Origin: Poa pratensis
Lineage: Eukaryota > Streptophyta > Magnoliopsida > Poales > Poaceae
Assembly (NCBI GenBank): GCA_947311845.1
Contig: CAMZMU010000115.1
Location: 32,147,076-32,211,075 of the forward strand
Direction: 5' to 3'
DNA length: 64,000 bases
Positions 44,508-56,892 of the stretch are shown in pieces. Numbering within the stretch: position 1 is the first letter of the stretch; each line of letters opens with the position of its first letter. The notes under the pieces were generated by a model. That model saw only the letters and a list, made by a program, of their open reading frames with translations, searched no databases and was not told the origin of the DNA. The position numbers and the translations under genes are program-made.

Positions 44508-45145
44508 TCGCTGGTGCATGGATGATCGACATGATACTCCGGCCGCCACGGCCATGGCTAGTTGGCTACGGCCGGTGGTGGTTAACTTACTTAATTTCCT
44601 TCGAGTAACTAGAGTTCAGACGGTGTCTCTGTTCAATAATGTCGTGTCTCGATACCCTGACTACGGGCGTTGTTAGAGTGGTCGTAAGGAGAGAAATAGT
44701 GTGTGTTGGCTATGTGGATGCACGTGATGAAAGTACAAATAAAAAAATTATGGCCGTGTTGGTCCGGTTGTATGCAGTGTCTGAAGATTAAGTATTGTGC
44801 AACGCATTGTGGTCATATATAAACTTAATAGAGGAGGGTGCAACATCAGCGAAATTGCAAGCATGAGGATTGACTCAAACTCGGTTGGGTGGGAAGGCAT
44901 CAGCCCCTCCCCACCACTAGGCCATGCCTTAGTCCGTGATCGATTTTAGATTTTCACCTTGGTCGCTTTGCCCTTTCTACAAGGAGGTAGTGACAACATA
45001 TACTAGCAAAATATGCATGCTACTAGTCTAATTTACTCGCAGCTAGGTAAGCCTTTAGGATACTATGATTTGTTCATTTAATTTATATCAGTAAGTTCTT
45101 TACTAATTATTACACCCGCTCAAGTAATTTTTTTCTTTTTCTTAA
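44508..45145. other. 3' flank of plantacyanin gene, no other gene
   Basis: Probable 3' untranslated region with AATAATG near 44,635, then AT-rich intergenic DNA. Nothing else recognised. Confidence 0.45.
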
Positions 45146-45147
45146 TA

Positions 45148-45285
45148 CTCCCTTCGTTTTATTTACCTTACAATCTGGGGTTAGTCAAAATAAAATTTTG
45201 TCAAGTTTGACTAGAAATATAGGAAACAAATATCAACATTCATAAAACCAAATGCATAAACATGAAAATATATTTTAAATATTTT
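45148..45285. mobile_element. Partial Stowaway-type MITE
   Basis: CTCCCTTCGTTTTATTTACC opens at a TA and runs into GTCAAGTTTGACTAG-type sequence. It stops near 45,285. A stretch at 46,200-46,235 (GATCAAACTTTTGACCTTGA) on the far side of the LINE fragment may be part of the same element, split by the LINE. Confidence 0.55.
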
Positions 45286-45389
45286 TTTAGAGACTACGCG
45301 AACGCGTACCGTAATTTTATAGAAGGCATAATTTGTAGTTACAAGAAATGTCTACCACAAACGACAGACATCAACTCCCCAAACTCACA

Positions 45390-46130
45390 CACTACTCTCT
45401 CGCAACATGATCGGTAACTCCTACTCCTACGGCCCTGACCGTCTGAAGCATGCTCAGCTCCTCCAATATGGTCGAAGCTAATCTGTCAGGCAGGAATTGT
45501 TTCCGGACATTGTTGAAACACCACGCATTGCGGTTTTTCCAGTTCACATGGCACCCCGCGCACACCAGCGTGTTGAACCACCTCTTCACTCTCTTCTCCT
45601 GCAGCTTTGCTCGCTCTGAACTCCACCAATTCAGCAGGGTGCTTGTCTGGGCTCGGGGATCAACGGTGATGTTCAGCCTCGTGATACACCTATGCCAAAC
45701 CTGTCGAGCGCAAATGCACTGAACAAGGATGTGCTCCGATGTGTCTTTCTCTTGCCGACACGCATAGCAGCTCGAAGTTGCGTCCTAAAGCCCATGCCTA
45801 AAGCGGCCATCAACCGTCCAGATTCTCTTCTGAATCGCAAGCCACAGGAAGAGCTTGCTCTTTGGGGTGCCGCTGCACTTCCAAATCTCCTTCGCCATGA
45901 CCATCCGCGTGCGGCCATGCATCAGCATCTTGTAGGTCGATCACGCCGAGTAACAGCCCGAGCAATCCCATGACCATCTGAAGGTGTCAGGCACGACCTC
46001 GTTCCTCTGCACTCCCTGGTCCCAGCACAGCGAGCCAAAGACTCAGGCATTCGCACGCGCAGCAGTACGCCATCGTGCCCGCGATATCCAGCAACCAACT
46101 GTTGTTCTGGATCCCCTGGTGAATTGATCC
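45390..46130 (-). mobile_element. LINE 3' fragment, minus strand
   Basis: Minus strand reads TYKMLMHGRTRMVMAKEIWK, then LFLWLAIQKRIWTVD, a stop in FRHGL*DATSS, the zinc-type CYACRQEKDTSEHILVQC, and NWWSSERAKLQEKRVKRWFN with NRNAWCFNNVRKQFLPDR to a stop at 45,392. This is the end of reverse transcriptase ORF2 and the zf-RVT domain of a plant LINE, 5'-truncated and with one stop. Confidence 0.88.
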
Positions 46131-46344
46131 GGCGTTGCGTGCTACTATAGATTTAAAGATTATACTACTATAGATTTTACTTTGTGAATGATGATATTTT
46201 AAAAAAATATGATCAAACTTTTGACCTTGACGAAAGGTCGCTCCGATGTCCCTCGCGCAACATTTTCGGCAGCCCCAAACTACATCACAGTTTCTTTTTG
46301 GCCCAGTATACCTTGTTTTTTCTAGCTAGCTGCATAATTAAGCG

Positions 46345-48230
46345 CGAATCCTTTATATCGCCCCGCGACGACGCTTCCCGCTTGCGTCGCCTGAAGGGGA
46401 CGCATGCATCGCCGCGGGTAGGCCGGCCCATCAAACGTTTTTTTTCATGTTTTTTGTATTTCTTTTTCCTGCTGACGTATTTTTTCTTTTCTGTCTCATT
46501 TTTATTTTCTTTTGACGTTTTCTTTTCTTATCGGTTTTTTTCTTTTAATTTTTCCTTCTCCTATTGTTTTTCTTTTCTCGTTTTACCTTTGATTTTTTTT
46601 GTTTTTGTTTTTATTTTCTTTTTCATTTTATGTTGTTTTTTCTGATTTCCTTTTCTTTTCTTGTTTTCACTTTTTTCTTGTTTTTGTTTTTGTTTTTTCG
46701 TTTTATTCTTTCTTTTTTCCTTTGTTTTCACCCCCATTTTCAGTTTTTCAAGATCGTGCAAGAATAGTTTTTGGTCATCCCCATTTTCTGTTCATTTTAA
46801 AATTGTTTAAAAATAGTTTTTGTTCCACCATTTTTTTCACTTTTAAAATGGTTCAAAAATAGTTTCCGCCCACCCCCATTTATGTTCATTTTTAAAAATT
46901 GTTCAAAAATAGTTTTGTTTACTAGCCTTTTCTGTTCAATTTCAAAATCGATAAAAATAGTATTCGTTCACTTTTAGAATCGTCCAAAATTAAATTTCGT
47001 TTGTGAACATTATTCTCCTCACTTTATAAATCTGCTCAAAAATATTTTTTTCAAAGGCATTTTTCACTTTTTAAAATCGTTTGAACTAATTTTCGTTCAC
47101 TTTTACAATCGTTCAAATATAGTTTCCGTTCACAAAACTTTTTTTGGTTCATTTTCTTAAAATCTTTCAAATTATTTTTTGTTCACCAACCTTTTTTGTT
47201 CACATTTTAAAAACCGTTCAATTTTTAAATTTAAAATTGTTCAAAAATAAATTTTGTTCCTAAATTTTTTTGTTCACTTTTAAAATCTGTTAAAAAATAA
47301 TTTGTGTTCACCAAATTTTTTATGTTCAATTTTTAAAATCGTTCAAAATAATTTTCATTCACTTTTAAAATCGTTCAATAATAACTTTCGTTCATAAACC
47401 TTTTTTGTTCACTTTTTAAATTGTTCAAAAATATGTTTTTTGTTCACCAACCTTTTGTTGTTCAATTTTTAAAATCGTTCACAAACAGTTTCTGTTCACG
47501 CCAAATCTTTTGATTCATTTTTCAAAATCATTCAGAAATAGATTTCGTTCACCTAATTTTTCTCGCGTCATGTAGAAATTGTGGAAACATAATATCTGTT
47601 CACTTAAAATTGTTCAAAAATAGTTTTTGTTCAGACAACTTTATGTTCACTTATTAAATCGTTAAAAACAATTTCTATCCACCGACCTTTTTCTGTTCAT
47701 TTGAAATTCGTATTTGATTAGTTGATTCGTTTCTATATCTATGTTGGATTCAACTTGCGTTGCTGTTTTTCATGGCCCTGTTCCAAGTTTTTGAAGGCAA
47801 CAAGTGAAATCAACGATGTATTCGTCCAAGCAAAAAGTCGGTCTTAACATGCTGATTTTATCTCTATTTTTCTGAGTACAAAAAACACCTTTCCAGGCAT
47901 AACTTCTATGTACTAGACACTCATGACACTACTCTATCGGAAACACCTCTGGACAAGCATTTATTAATACAGTCTATACGTTTTAGTTTTTTTAGGGAGT
48001 CTTTACGATCTAGTTAGTACTTAGTACTACTGACGGAAGCAGTAAAATCGGTTGCAATTGCACTAACTTAAAATCCTCTACGAAGCAAAAAAATCTGAAG
48101 CAGAAACGGTACAAAACAGACCATCGCGTCACGGTCGAGCTAGCAGCACGCATGTGGGCTGAGCCCAATAACCGCTGCTAGTGGGCGACGCAGCCACATT
48201 CGTCGCCTGAAAGCGATGCAAAGGAGCTCT
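46345..48230. mobile_element. Mutator-like non-autonomous element (copy b)
   Basis: An exact 12-base direct repeat CATAATTAAGCG flanks it (46,333-46,344 and 48,231-48,242). Left end CGAATCCTTTATATCGCC and the complement of the right end (AGAGCTCCTTTGCATCGC) share TCCTTT..ATCGC and then GCGACG-rich sequence. The same end type and GGAGCT terminus mark the smaller element at 5,473-6,166. The interior 46,430-47,720 is a degenerate array. No transposase. Assignment to Mutator-like elements rests on duplication length and end structure and is inference. Confidence 0.75.
46430..47720. repeat. Degenerate AT-rich minisatellite array
   Basis: About 1.3 kb of imperfect units around GTTCACTTTTAAAATCGTTC followed by AAAAATAGTTTTTGTTCACC; spacing is roughly 50-65 bases. 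The first 300 bases are almost pure T with C/G. T-rich open frames here code for phenylalanine runs and are not genes. Confidence 0.8.
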
Positions 48231-48320
48231 CATAATTAAGCGTTAGTTCCGGGAGCCGCCGCTGCTTTTGGTAGCATGTGCCCTAGTTTGTTTTTTAAAC
48301 TGCGCACTGGTTACTTGGTG

Positions 48321-48450
48321 CTCCTCCGTCTAGATTTGTAAGGCACTCGCGTATTACTAGGTTGCAAATTTAACCAAAATAACACAACAAATATTTTGAA
48401 ACACATATCAAATATTTCCGTGTGTGACTTATAAACCTAGACGGAGGGAG
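48321..48450. mobile_element. Stowaway MITE (130 bp)
   Basis: CTCCTCCGTCTAGATTTGTA at the left and TATAAACCTAGACGGAGGGAG-type end at the right; TA follows on the right, the left TA is mutated to TG. A truncated second copy (48,453-48,520) abuts it. Confidence 0.85.
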
Positions 48451-48530
48451 TACTCTATTCGTTTCTAAATATAAATATGTCTTTCTAGTCTTTTTAATGT
48501 AAATAATTCAACACACTAAGAGCATCCAGT

Positions 48531-49092
48531 CGGGGCGCCCAAATGGCCGCCCAAAGAGTTTTGGGGCGTGTCGGACACTTCCCCCCTCCCCCCCCCCCCC
48601 CCCCCCCACTCGCGCCGCCCAAATCTGTTTTCGGTCCGGCGCGGCCCAGTTTTGTGTCCGGCACGTCCAGTCCACGCCCTCAACTTGGGGAGGCTTGAGA
48701 CGGGCCCGGACACTACGAAACGGCCGCCTCCGACGCGCGGGCCACGCTTGGCAGTGAGACACGGCCACAAAGACTTGTCGTTTTCTCCTCGTCGCCCTCC
48801 CACTTCTCCTCGTCGCCGTCGCCACGATCTGGAACGACCGCCGCCCGGCCACTGCCTCCACCCCCGTCTAGACGTCGGCGCCGCTGTTTGACTTTCCTCC
48901 TCTCCTCGCCGCACTTTGCTTCTCGGCCGTGCCGCCGGCAGTTGGACGACTCGAGCCGGAACCGGCGGCCTCTCCTCTCCACCCCGCCTGGAAGGTGTTC
49001 GGCGGAATTACTGGTATGCCTGGTTTTGTACTGAATTGAATCTGCCGGCTCCGACGACTCCAGCCGGCACCATTGTTCACAAACGTGCCGTC
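48531..49092. other. GC-rich transposon-like fragment with C-run
   Basis: Begins AGAGCATCCAGTCGGGGCGC, like ends of several grass repeats, and includes a run of 20 C (48,588-48,607). Overlapping open frames on both strands are due to GC content. No gene. Confidence 0.4.
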
Positions 49093-50109
49093 ATGTCACG
49101 CCCCGAGACCCGGCCCGGTAGAATGATAGCCGCCGCGCGCCTATAGACCCGAAAGTCCATACACACGAAAGGCTAGAGAAGTAGGATAAACCAGCAGAGT
49201 GGATCTCAAACAGCTCATCTAATCATTTTTACAAGATTATTACATTCTCTAGTCGTGTCCCACCCAACTGGCCCAGCCTACTCCTCGGATGACGCCGTCT
49301 TCCGCTGCACACTCTGATACATACAAAAAACATAAGAAGCAAGAGTGAGTAGAACAAAAGTCATACTCAACAAGCAGATACTTTACTTTGCAACGGAACA
49401 TCAAAGAAGATATGAACTGGATTAATTCAGATAATCAAAGTATTAAAAGACCGAATTGGATTAAAAAGAATGGATCATTCACCCGGAAATGAAATAAATG
49501 GACGGTGAATGACCATGTATCGGTATCACACATGACAGCAAGGTTCCCTTCCCGGGACTCACAGGGGTGAATATTCACGCTTTTACACTCTTAAGAGGGG
49601 TACTCCGACATCAACAGCCTCGCCCAGAACCACACAGGCTCCAAAGCGAGCAGAGCCCTTTTACCCGCTCGGACACCGGACACCTTGACCTACTCGATGT
49701 CGGTCGCTCCTACGGATCCATCACCGACACTTTCCATTCAAGGGCCGCACCTCACGGAGAGCTCAGACTGTCCCATACCGAACTGCGACCAGTACAATAC
49801 GTTTGCCGTCGTGACACCAATATGAAAATGGGAAACATGATGTGTCGGGTGGAGAATAAGGGTGTTAGACATGTTAAGCCGAGATATCATATATCAATTC
49901 TCACGTCTCCGCGTGATACCAACTAAATCATGATGACCTCTCTTGTCATCGCACACTTATCTCGGCAGCGTCATGGCTAACGATATGGATATCAAATAAC
50001 AATACCATGTATGAAATGGTACCATAAGGAAATGAAGAGAGCAATAAATCACCTCCACGAATATGAGTGTCGTGGTGGTATCACAGCAGATACCATAGGA
50101 TGGCTAAAG
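49093..50109. mobile_element. LTR fragment of a gypsy-type element
   Basis: Opens with TGTCACGCCCCGAGACCC, a start found in several grass gypsy LTRs when read in reverse (..GGGGCGTGACA). No coding region or second LTR is present in the window, so it may be a solo or truncated LTR. It abuts the LTR of the next element at 50,110. Confidence 0.5.
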
Positions 50110-51094
50110 TGTGGGGCCGATGGACGCTGGTGGAATCCGGGAGAGGGCTAGCGCGCTAAGAAGCACACACAAATAACACACAAGCACCAGAACACACCAC
50201 GATCTACCCAGGTTCGGGGCCCTCGTGAGGAGGTAAAACCCCTACTCCTGCCTGTCTCTCTCTGTATATCTCGGTATCACAAATACAAGCTTGCTCCTTG
50301 AGCTGTATGATCCCAACAATGGTGAAAAGCACAAGGAAGGAGATGGAGCTACGGGTGGGAAAATATCACTGGGCACCGTCTTCCCTCTCTCCCCTCCCGT
50401 CCCTCACGCAGGAGGGGTAAGGGCATATATATAGGCTAAACCGGGTTACCGGAATGCCCCTCCACTTGCAACGGTCCTCTCCGCGCCGGCACTACAGACA
50501 CGCACGCCCGCACGTCATGATTGTCTCTGCATAGTGGACAGGACGTGGCTTGACCATGTCATGTCCCATGTCTCTGCTCCAAAGTACACCCGAGGTCAGA
50601 GACAGGACAGGGCCTGCCCATGCCTCTGCCTCGCAGTCTATTCCCGGATAACCCGGAGTCAGCGGTGGAATGATGGCCTGCCATCTCGGTCTCCTGCACG
50701 CCCCCGTGTCAGGCGCTTCTGTGTCAGGCGCTCCCGTGCCAGACAGGATATGACAGGAGCATTGACCTCTGCCCGACACTAGGATAACCCGGCATGGATA
50801 TGCCGGATCCACCTTCCTCAAATATCTTTCCCTACACATAAGAAAACACACAAGTTACCGACACACATATATCGGTTATGTTATCTCGGATCCTTATCTC
50901 GGATCCCTTGTCTCGGTCGACACATGCCGGCTGTCACCAGCATGGTATCTCGGTTCCTTCCGGACTGAGGTATCTCGGTGCGCCTATGTCGGTTTGCACC
51001 TGCAGCCCATTCTGAAGCCTAGGTAAGCCGGTATTACTGTAGCTTGGCCCACACTTGGGCATAGCTTTTACCTCACCATGACCCTATCCGGGGT
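50110..51094 (-). repeat. 3' LTR of the gypsy element
   Basis: About 985 bases from TGTGGGGCCGATGG to GGATCC..TATCCGGGGTA. It has TATATATA at 50,426 and the common grass-LTR block CTACCCAGGTTCGGGGCCCT. The other LTR is outside the window, so ends are estimated. Confidence 0.6.
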
Positions 51095-51787
51095 AGCCCC
51101 CCGACATTTGTCCCCGAAGCTGGTGCGGTCCTGCAGCCTTGGATGAAGGGCCACAGCAGGTTTAACCAACCGAAACAGCCATAACAGGCATCCGACATTA
51201 CCATGTTGGTTCAACCGTAAAGCCATGGACAACCTCTTCCACTGATTCCGGCAGAAGCTCCAGTGTCGGTTTTCTCCGACACTGGAATTCCGCTGAGAGA
51301 GCAAGTCAAGCTCTCACAACCAACTCAATCTTAACGCAACCATCCGACATTCACATGCCGGATTATTGCAAGCTTCAAAAGACCAAACTCTCCACAACAT
51401 CCGAGATTTACTCTTGTGCCGGTCTTTCCCACACAATAAGATTCCCGCGATCTCTCCCAGGATCTCTCCACGGCACGTGGCAGAGAAACTCTGCGCGTTA
51501 CTTAGGTTCCTATGCGCGGATAGACATATCACTGCATGCACGCCGCCCACGTCACAGGCCGTCACGTCGCATATGCATTTGAGTGCCTTTGACCGCGGCG
51601 TGCCTCCTCGATTTCCGCGCCATTAACCGCATGCGATCACGCTGCGGGCCGTTACCACCTTGTGGCCCACGCCGCGGCAGATCGTGCGGCCGCAAACGCC
51701 GCAACCGCGCAGATCGTGCGCGGCCAATCCGCACGTCCGCTGCGTTAACCGCACGCGGTAAAAACGGCAACTGCACACGCACCGTGA

Positions 51788-51800
51788 CCATAAATAGGGG
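51788..51800 (+). promoter_or_regulatory. TATA-like box of antisense gene
   Basis: CCATAAATAGGGG, about 100 bases before a first ATG (51,894) and followed by a leader intron; a plausible promoter facing opposite to the host element. Confidence 0.45.
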
Positions 51801-52423
51801 GCGGGGCACCTCTTCTCGCCTTCTCCTCCTTCTTCTTCCTTTTCTCTTCCCTGCGACATCGCCGCCGCCGCGCAGTGAGCACCACCACCGCACGATGCCG
51901 GAGCTCACGCGCCACCGCCCACCGGAGTACCCCGCGCCGCCACCGGATCAGCGCAACTCCGGCAAGCCCCACGCCTCTTTGCCTCGCACCGCCGTCGCAA
52001 TCTCCGGTAAGTTCTCGCCCTTGCCATTGCCGATGAGTGAGTTCATCCCCTCCGATGAACACGTTCATCCTCCTACTCTTCTCCGTAAAAGCTCTCACAT
52101 CCCGATGCACAGATGAAAATGAACTTAGTTGCTTAGATCTCATCCGTATTTTCTCCACCGTGCTTCTTAGCAATCTTGCGATAGTTTATCCGCGGGTCTT
52201 CACAAGTTTTAACTCACAAGTACTTGTATTTATCTTCTATTTATTTTTCCCCGTAGATCTTTCCATCAAACACTTAGCCACAGAAACGTGTTTCCCGCCA
52301 CTCTTGCTCTTTTCCTACGTTGCCCAAATGTTCCGAGATACCTATCTCGGTTCCTCTATTGCACACATACTCCGAGACACTTATCTCGGTCTCTTTGTGT
52401 CTCTTTTGCAGATCCCTTCCGTG

Positions 52424-55400
52424 ATGTCAACCAGCAATACCCCGGAGCCTGCCGAGGATATCGTTGAGGAAGGAGAGCGCGCCGGGTGGGAAGGTTCCGA
52501 CGTAACCCAGGCCGAGATAGACTGGCTTGTCCGGACCAAACGAATTCCGGCACGAGTGATATGCCGGGTTCCTGGCGACGAGGCCGAACCGGATCTTCAA
52601 AAGGGTGAACGGGTAGTCTTCGTCACACATTTCGATTGCGGCTTCAGACTCCCGGCGAGCACATTCTTCCGAGCTTTCCTCGACAAGTTTCGTCTTCAAC
52701 CCCACCATCTCCCTGCTAATGCCATCACAACGCTCTCGGCGTGCGTTGCTTTCTCTGAGGGATACCTCGTACTCTGGCTCACCGTCGAGCTCCGGGCCAA
52801 GTATTTCCAACTCCGGAAGCAGAGTCTCCCGGATCCGGAGAACAAGAACTTCCCCAAGGTGATGACTCCGTGCGGAGCTGCTACCATCATACCTCGGAGA
52901 GGCTCCATCTTCCCTCGGATTCAGGGCCTGGAGTCATGCCGGAAGTGTCAGCACACGTTCTTCTATGTGAAGAACCCGGACAGCCCAGATAATGTCGACC
53001 TTCTGAACCTGCCGGTATTTGCTCTCGCTACTCCCACGGAGCAGCATAACTGGAGCTTCAACCCAAAGGACACGAACCGCGAGATCAATGACATTCACCA
53101 GATTGTTGAGGAGCTTGTGGGGGCAGGCCTACTAAGCGATGATCTTTTGAGGACTTTTGTCAGTCGCCGAGTCTCCCCCCTCCAGAACCGAGTTCACAAG
53201 ATCTGCCACATGAGCGGACAATATGATCCAACTCGGATCAGCACCCACGAGCTGACGAAATCCGAGGTCAAAAGACGTGTCAAGGCCATTGCCCGAACAA
53301 CGATGGCCGAGGAATGGGAATGGGGTCTAGAACCTCATACAGAGCTCGGCTTCCTGAACAAGTAAGCAACTTGCAATTTATACCGACATACTTTTTCTGC
53401 CGAGATCACCCTTCTGTCGGCTCCATACTTGGCTCATAAACTAACTCGGTTTTACTGCTTTTAACTCGCAGAGGTTTACTCGGCAAAAGACCGAAGATGG
53501 AGGATCCCTCCGCCAAATGGGGCCAAGATATCCCTGCTCCGGCCGTGGCCGAGGTAGAAGATCCGGATGACGAGGATCAACTGCCAATACCAAGAGCTGC
53601 GCCCCTACCCCGGGTAAGCCTCGAGCCCGAGCTTCCATCCGAGATTGGTCAGATGATGATGACCTCGAAATGCTAGAGGTAATTGATGCTCGTCCCATCG
53701 CCTTTGCTCCTCCAGCCCCGGCACCAACTCAAGTGGCATCTCGCAAGCGCGCCGAGACTGGTACCTCGAAAACCGGAACCTCCACACCCTCGGATCCATC
53801 CGCGCGCAGGCGAAGCGACAGAAGAGAGGAGCAGTCAAGCCGAGGAAGGGAAAGAAGACCCCGCCAGTTACTGAAGGGTAAGATATTTTTTGCCAACACA
53901 AGCTTACTTCCTTTTTTCCTTCTGCCGGGATAACTTTTTCCCGACATAAAATTTTTCTTGTTTTGACGCAGTGCCCCCTTGAAGTTGAGCAGAGCGCCTC
54001 TTCTATGCGCTCGCCCCTTCCGAGTAAGCCGAACCTCGGCCACGTGACTCCGAGGCACCCGCCACCTCAACTATCATTCCCGAGGTTGTGATCCTCGACC
54101 AAGATGATGGTTCCGGTGCCCCCACCACGGAAACCGATATCCCGCGGGCCGACACCTTGGTGACCTCGGGCGCACAGCAACCACCACCACAACCTCAGCC
54201 GCAACAACAGCAACCACAACAACAACAGCAGCAACAACAACAGCAACCACAACAACAACACAGCAACAGCATCAACCTCAACAGCACCAGCAGCAGCCAA
54301 AGCAGCCGCCCGGCCGAAGTCCACCACCAAGTCCCCCAGCAAGTCCACCGAGTTAGCAACTCGAAAACTATTCCACTCGCCAAGCCGGCACAGAGCCAAG
54401 CAGCCACCGGGAAACAGCTTGCCAACCCGGAGCGACAAGTGGTGTTGACTCCAACCACTACCCCGGAGCACCAAGCTCTCACCACTTCAGTCTCCCGAGT
54501 CACCAACAGCAGCTGGGTTTTACCCCAGCTCCAAACTCAGAGTGGACACAGCTTAGGCTCGGAGAAGCAGTACCACATGGACTGGAATGCTGCCGACACA
54601 AGCGAGGTCTCCTCCGCGCATCCGGTCACAACACACCCAGCTGGCCCTAGTGCGCTTGCTCAGGTCATGCACAATTTGCAAGTCTCGACCCTTCGAGCCA
54701 GCAAGCTTGCTGAGGTATTTTTCCCTCAGCCAAACTTTTATTTCTTTTGCCGTAGACGATAAACATACACAATCCCCAGTCCCCGAGATTCGGGTTGAGT
54801 GACATGTGCTCGCCCGAGTAAAGATCACCAGCGCAAACTTCACCAAATTTTCATCTTTAAACTCAGAAAATCCGACACTTCGGATCTTCAAGAAATCCGA
54901 CATCCAGTCCCCGAGATTCTTGTCGAGTTTTACTCGGCAGAATCTTTAAGAAATCCGACACTCAGCTTTACTCGGCATGAATTTTTAACTAACCACACTA
55001 ACTCTTTGCCCTTTTCAGATTGCACCAATGCTCGGACCACGGTGTTTCGGAAGTTGCTTCTGGACCACAATAAGCTCAAGAGGTCCCACAAGCAACTTCA
55101 GGAGACGCTGAAGAACAAGGAACAAGCGCACGCCACTGCCCTTCAGAAGGAGCGGCAAGAAGTGTCTCGGCTCCAGGAGGAGCTTGCCCGGGTCCAGGGT
55201 GAAAAAACCGGCATTGAGCAGGCCCTGATGCAAAAGGAAGAAGCTGCTCAAAAGCACAAGGAGACGCTCGAGGCGACCGAGGTTCGCGCTACCTCGGCTC
55301 AAGGCGAACTGGATGCCCTGAAGGCGAAATCCGACATCTGGCTCCGCGAGCTCACCCGGCTGAACAAGGAGATGGATTGTAAGTTCATTTATCCTTTCTT

Positions 55401-56284
55401 TTCCTTGCTTGTACCGACATTATGATATGCCGGTATATAACTCAACTCGGTGATAGCTTTTTTATCTTCAGATCACTTCGCCATTCCAAGGCTGCTGCAC
55501 TCAACACTGTCGCAGGGCACGAGCAAAGAGAGCCGAGGCTGGCCCAATCCCGGAGGAATGGGATATTGAAGATCACCTGACCGCTCTGAATGCCCGTATC
55601 TCTCCTTGAAGGCCATTGGCCTGGATCTTCTCGACGCTGGCATCCAAGCTTACCGAGCCTTATGGCCGGGATCTCAGACTCCGGCTAGCATTGAAGAATT
55701 AGCCAAGTGTCTGACGGGGGCCGAGGCCAGGCTCCGAGAGTGGAGATCCTCAGCAGCTCGTGCCGGGGCTGATCAAGCACTGACCTTTGTGCTCTTGGTA
55801 CGAGTCCATCAATCTCAACGCCGTGCGCTCCCTGCGCCAGGGCTCCAAATGGACCTCCGAACCGGCATTGATAGAAAGCCGCAAAGATGCAGCCAAGTTC
55901 ATGGCCAGTTATGCTCCCACCCGACACTTCATCCCGGGTCCCGCCTACTCGGATGACGAAGAAGAGGACCAGGATGATGAAGAGGGCGACGAAGAAGAAG
56001 ACGTTGATGAGGAGATCGAGGCCGAGACTCTCGACACTGCCACTGCCGGAGCGACCGAGACTGCTGCTGCCAGCGCAACCGAGACTTCCACTGCCGGGGC
56101 TGCCGACACTTCTGCCGCCGAAGCAACCGACATTGTCAAGCCGGTAACCGAGACTGCTGGTGCCTCGGCAGCCACCCCAACTCCCGAGGTCGCTCCAACC
56201 ACTGAAGGCTCTGCTGCCGCCGAGACTGCTCCCGAGCCTCGCACCGCTCCAACTGCTCCGAGCTCCTCCGAGGCTGCTGCCTAA
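52424..56284 (+). pseudogene. Antisense gene of gypsy element (PF04195-type, coiled coil)
   Basis: A multi-exon gene on the strand opposite to pol. A leader intron ends at TTTTGCAG before 52,412, so the first coding ATG is at 52,424 (MSTSNTPEPAEDIVEEGERA). Exon 52,424-53,361 encodes the putative gypsy-type domain known from plant elements (FVTHFDCGFRLPAS, FFRAFLDKF). GTAAGC follows, and the next exon starts at 53,472. Further exons: a poly-glutamine tract near 54,180-54,300, a coiled coil at 55,019-55,378 (LDHNKLKRSHKQLQETLKNK), and a last exon to 56,284 ending in acid and TE/A-rich repeats. A frameshift near 53,640 (before DWSDDDDLEML) and another near 55,790 show decay. Its function is unknown; the family occurs in antisense position in Tat elements. 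Confidence 0.75.
54178..54300 (+). repeat. CAA/CAG microsatellite (poly-glutamine)
   Basis: Run of CAACAACAGCAGC-type codons inside the antisense gene, giving a glutamine tract of about 25 with a few prolines. Confidence 0.85.
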
Positions 56285-56892
56285 GCTTATGAAACTTTGA
56301 ACTTTAAATCCCCGGAATGCCGGGTGCAGATGTAAATATACGTTAAGTATTTCGCAGTGCTACTTTATCATATAGCTTCAACAAGACAAGCTTAATGCCG
56401 TATCACTTTGCACCAAGTCCCCGAGTTTACTTTCTTGTTTACTATACTTAGTAATCTTTGCTCTTGTCTACCATTTAGGCGTTCGACAGTCGAGTCACAA
56501 GATCAATCATTATAGCATACAATACTTGTAAATTTTGAGGTAAGGTTTAGAGTCATCCGACACAAGGAAAGGAACGAAAAAACCGGGTTAGTAAACGACA
56601 TATGTCGGATCTTTTAGGACCGAGTCCCCGAGTCCATTTTCATGTTTACCATATACCATAACCTCTGCTCTTGACTGCCATTTCGGCGTTCGTCAGTCGA
56701 GTCACAAGATCACAACAAAATAGCATACATTACTTGAACTTTGAAACGAGGTCTCAAAATCATCCGACATATGAACAACACAGAAAAAACCGAGATAAAA
56801 CACAAGCATATAGACAAAGGCAGTCCCCGAGTTTCTTTTCGGAGTGCCGGCATTTTATTCAAAGGAAAAACCGAGATACATACACTGCGCCC

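Noticed and set aside
46184..46862. Long phenylalanine-rich open frames
   Set aside because: Product of T-rich low-complexity repeats, no protein-like composition.
46430..47720. CRISPR-like array of spaced repeats
   Set aside because: Units are degenerate, lack unique spacers and lie in a plant transposon; CRISPR is not expected in a plant nucleus.
48508..49080. Several overlapping open frames on both strands
   Set aside because: GC-rich DNA with a 20-base C-run; no conserved motif.
51583..52116. Possible first exon of the antisense gene (MPELTRHRPPEYP...)
   Set aside because: Joining it through the GGTAAG donor to the exon at 52,412 does not keep the frame of the conserved domain; kept as leader.
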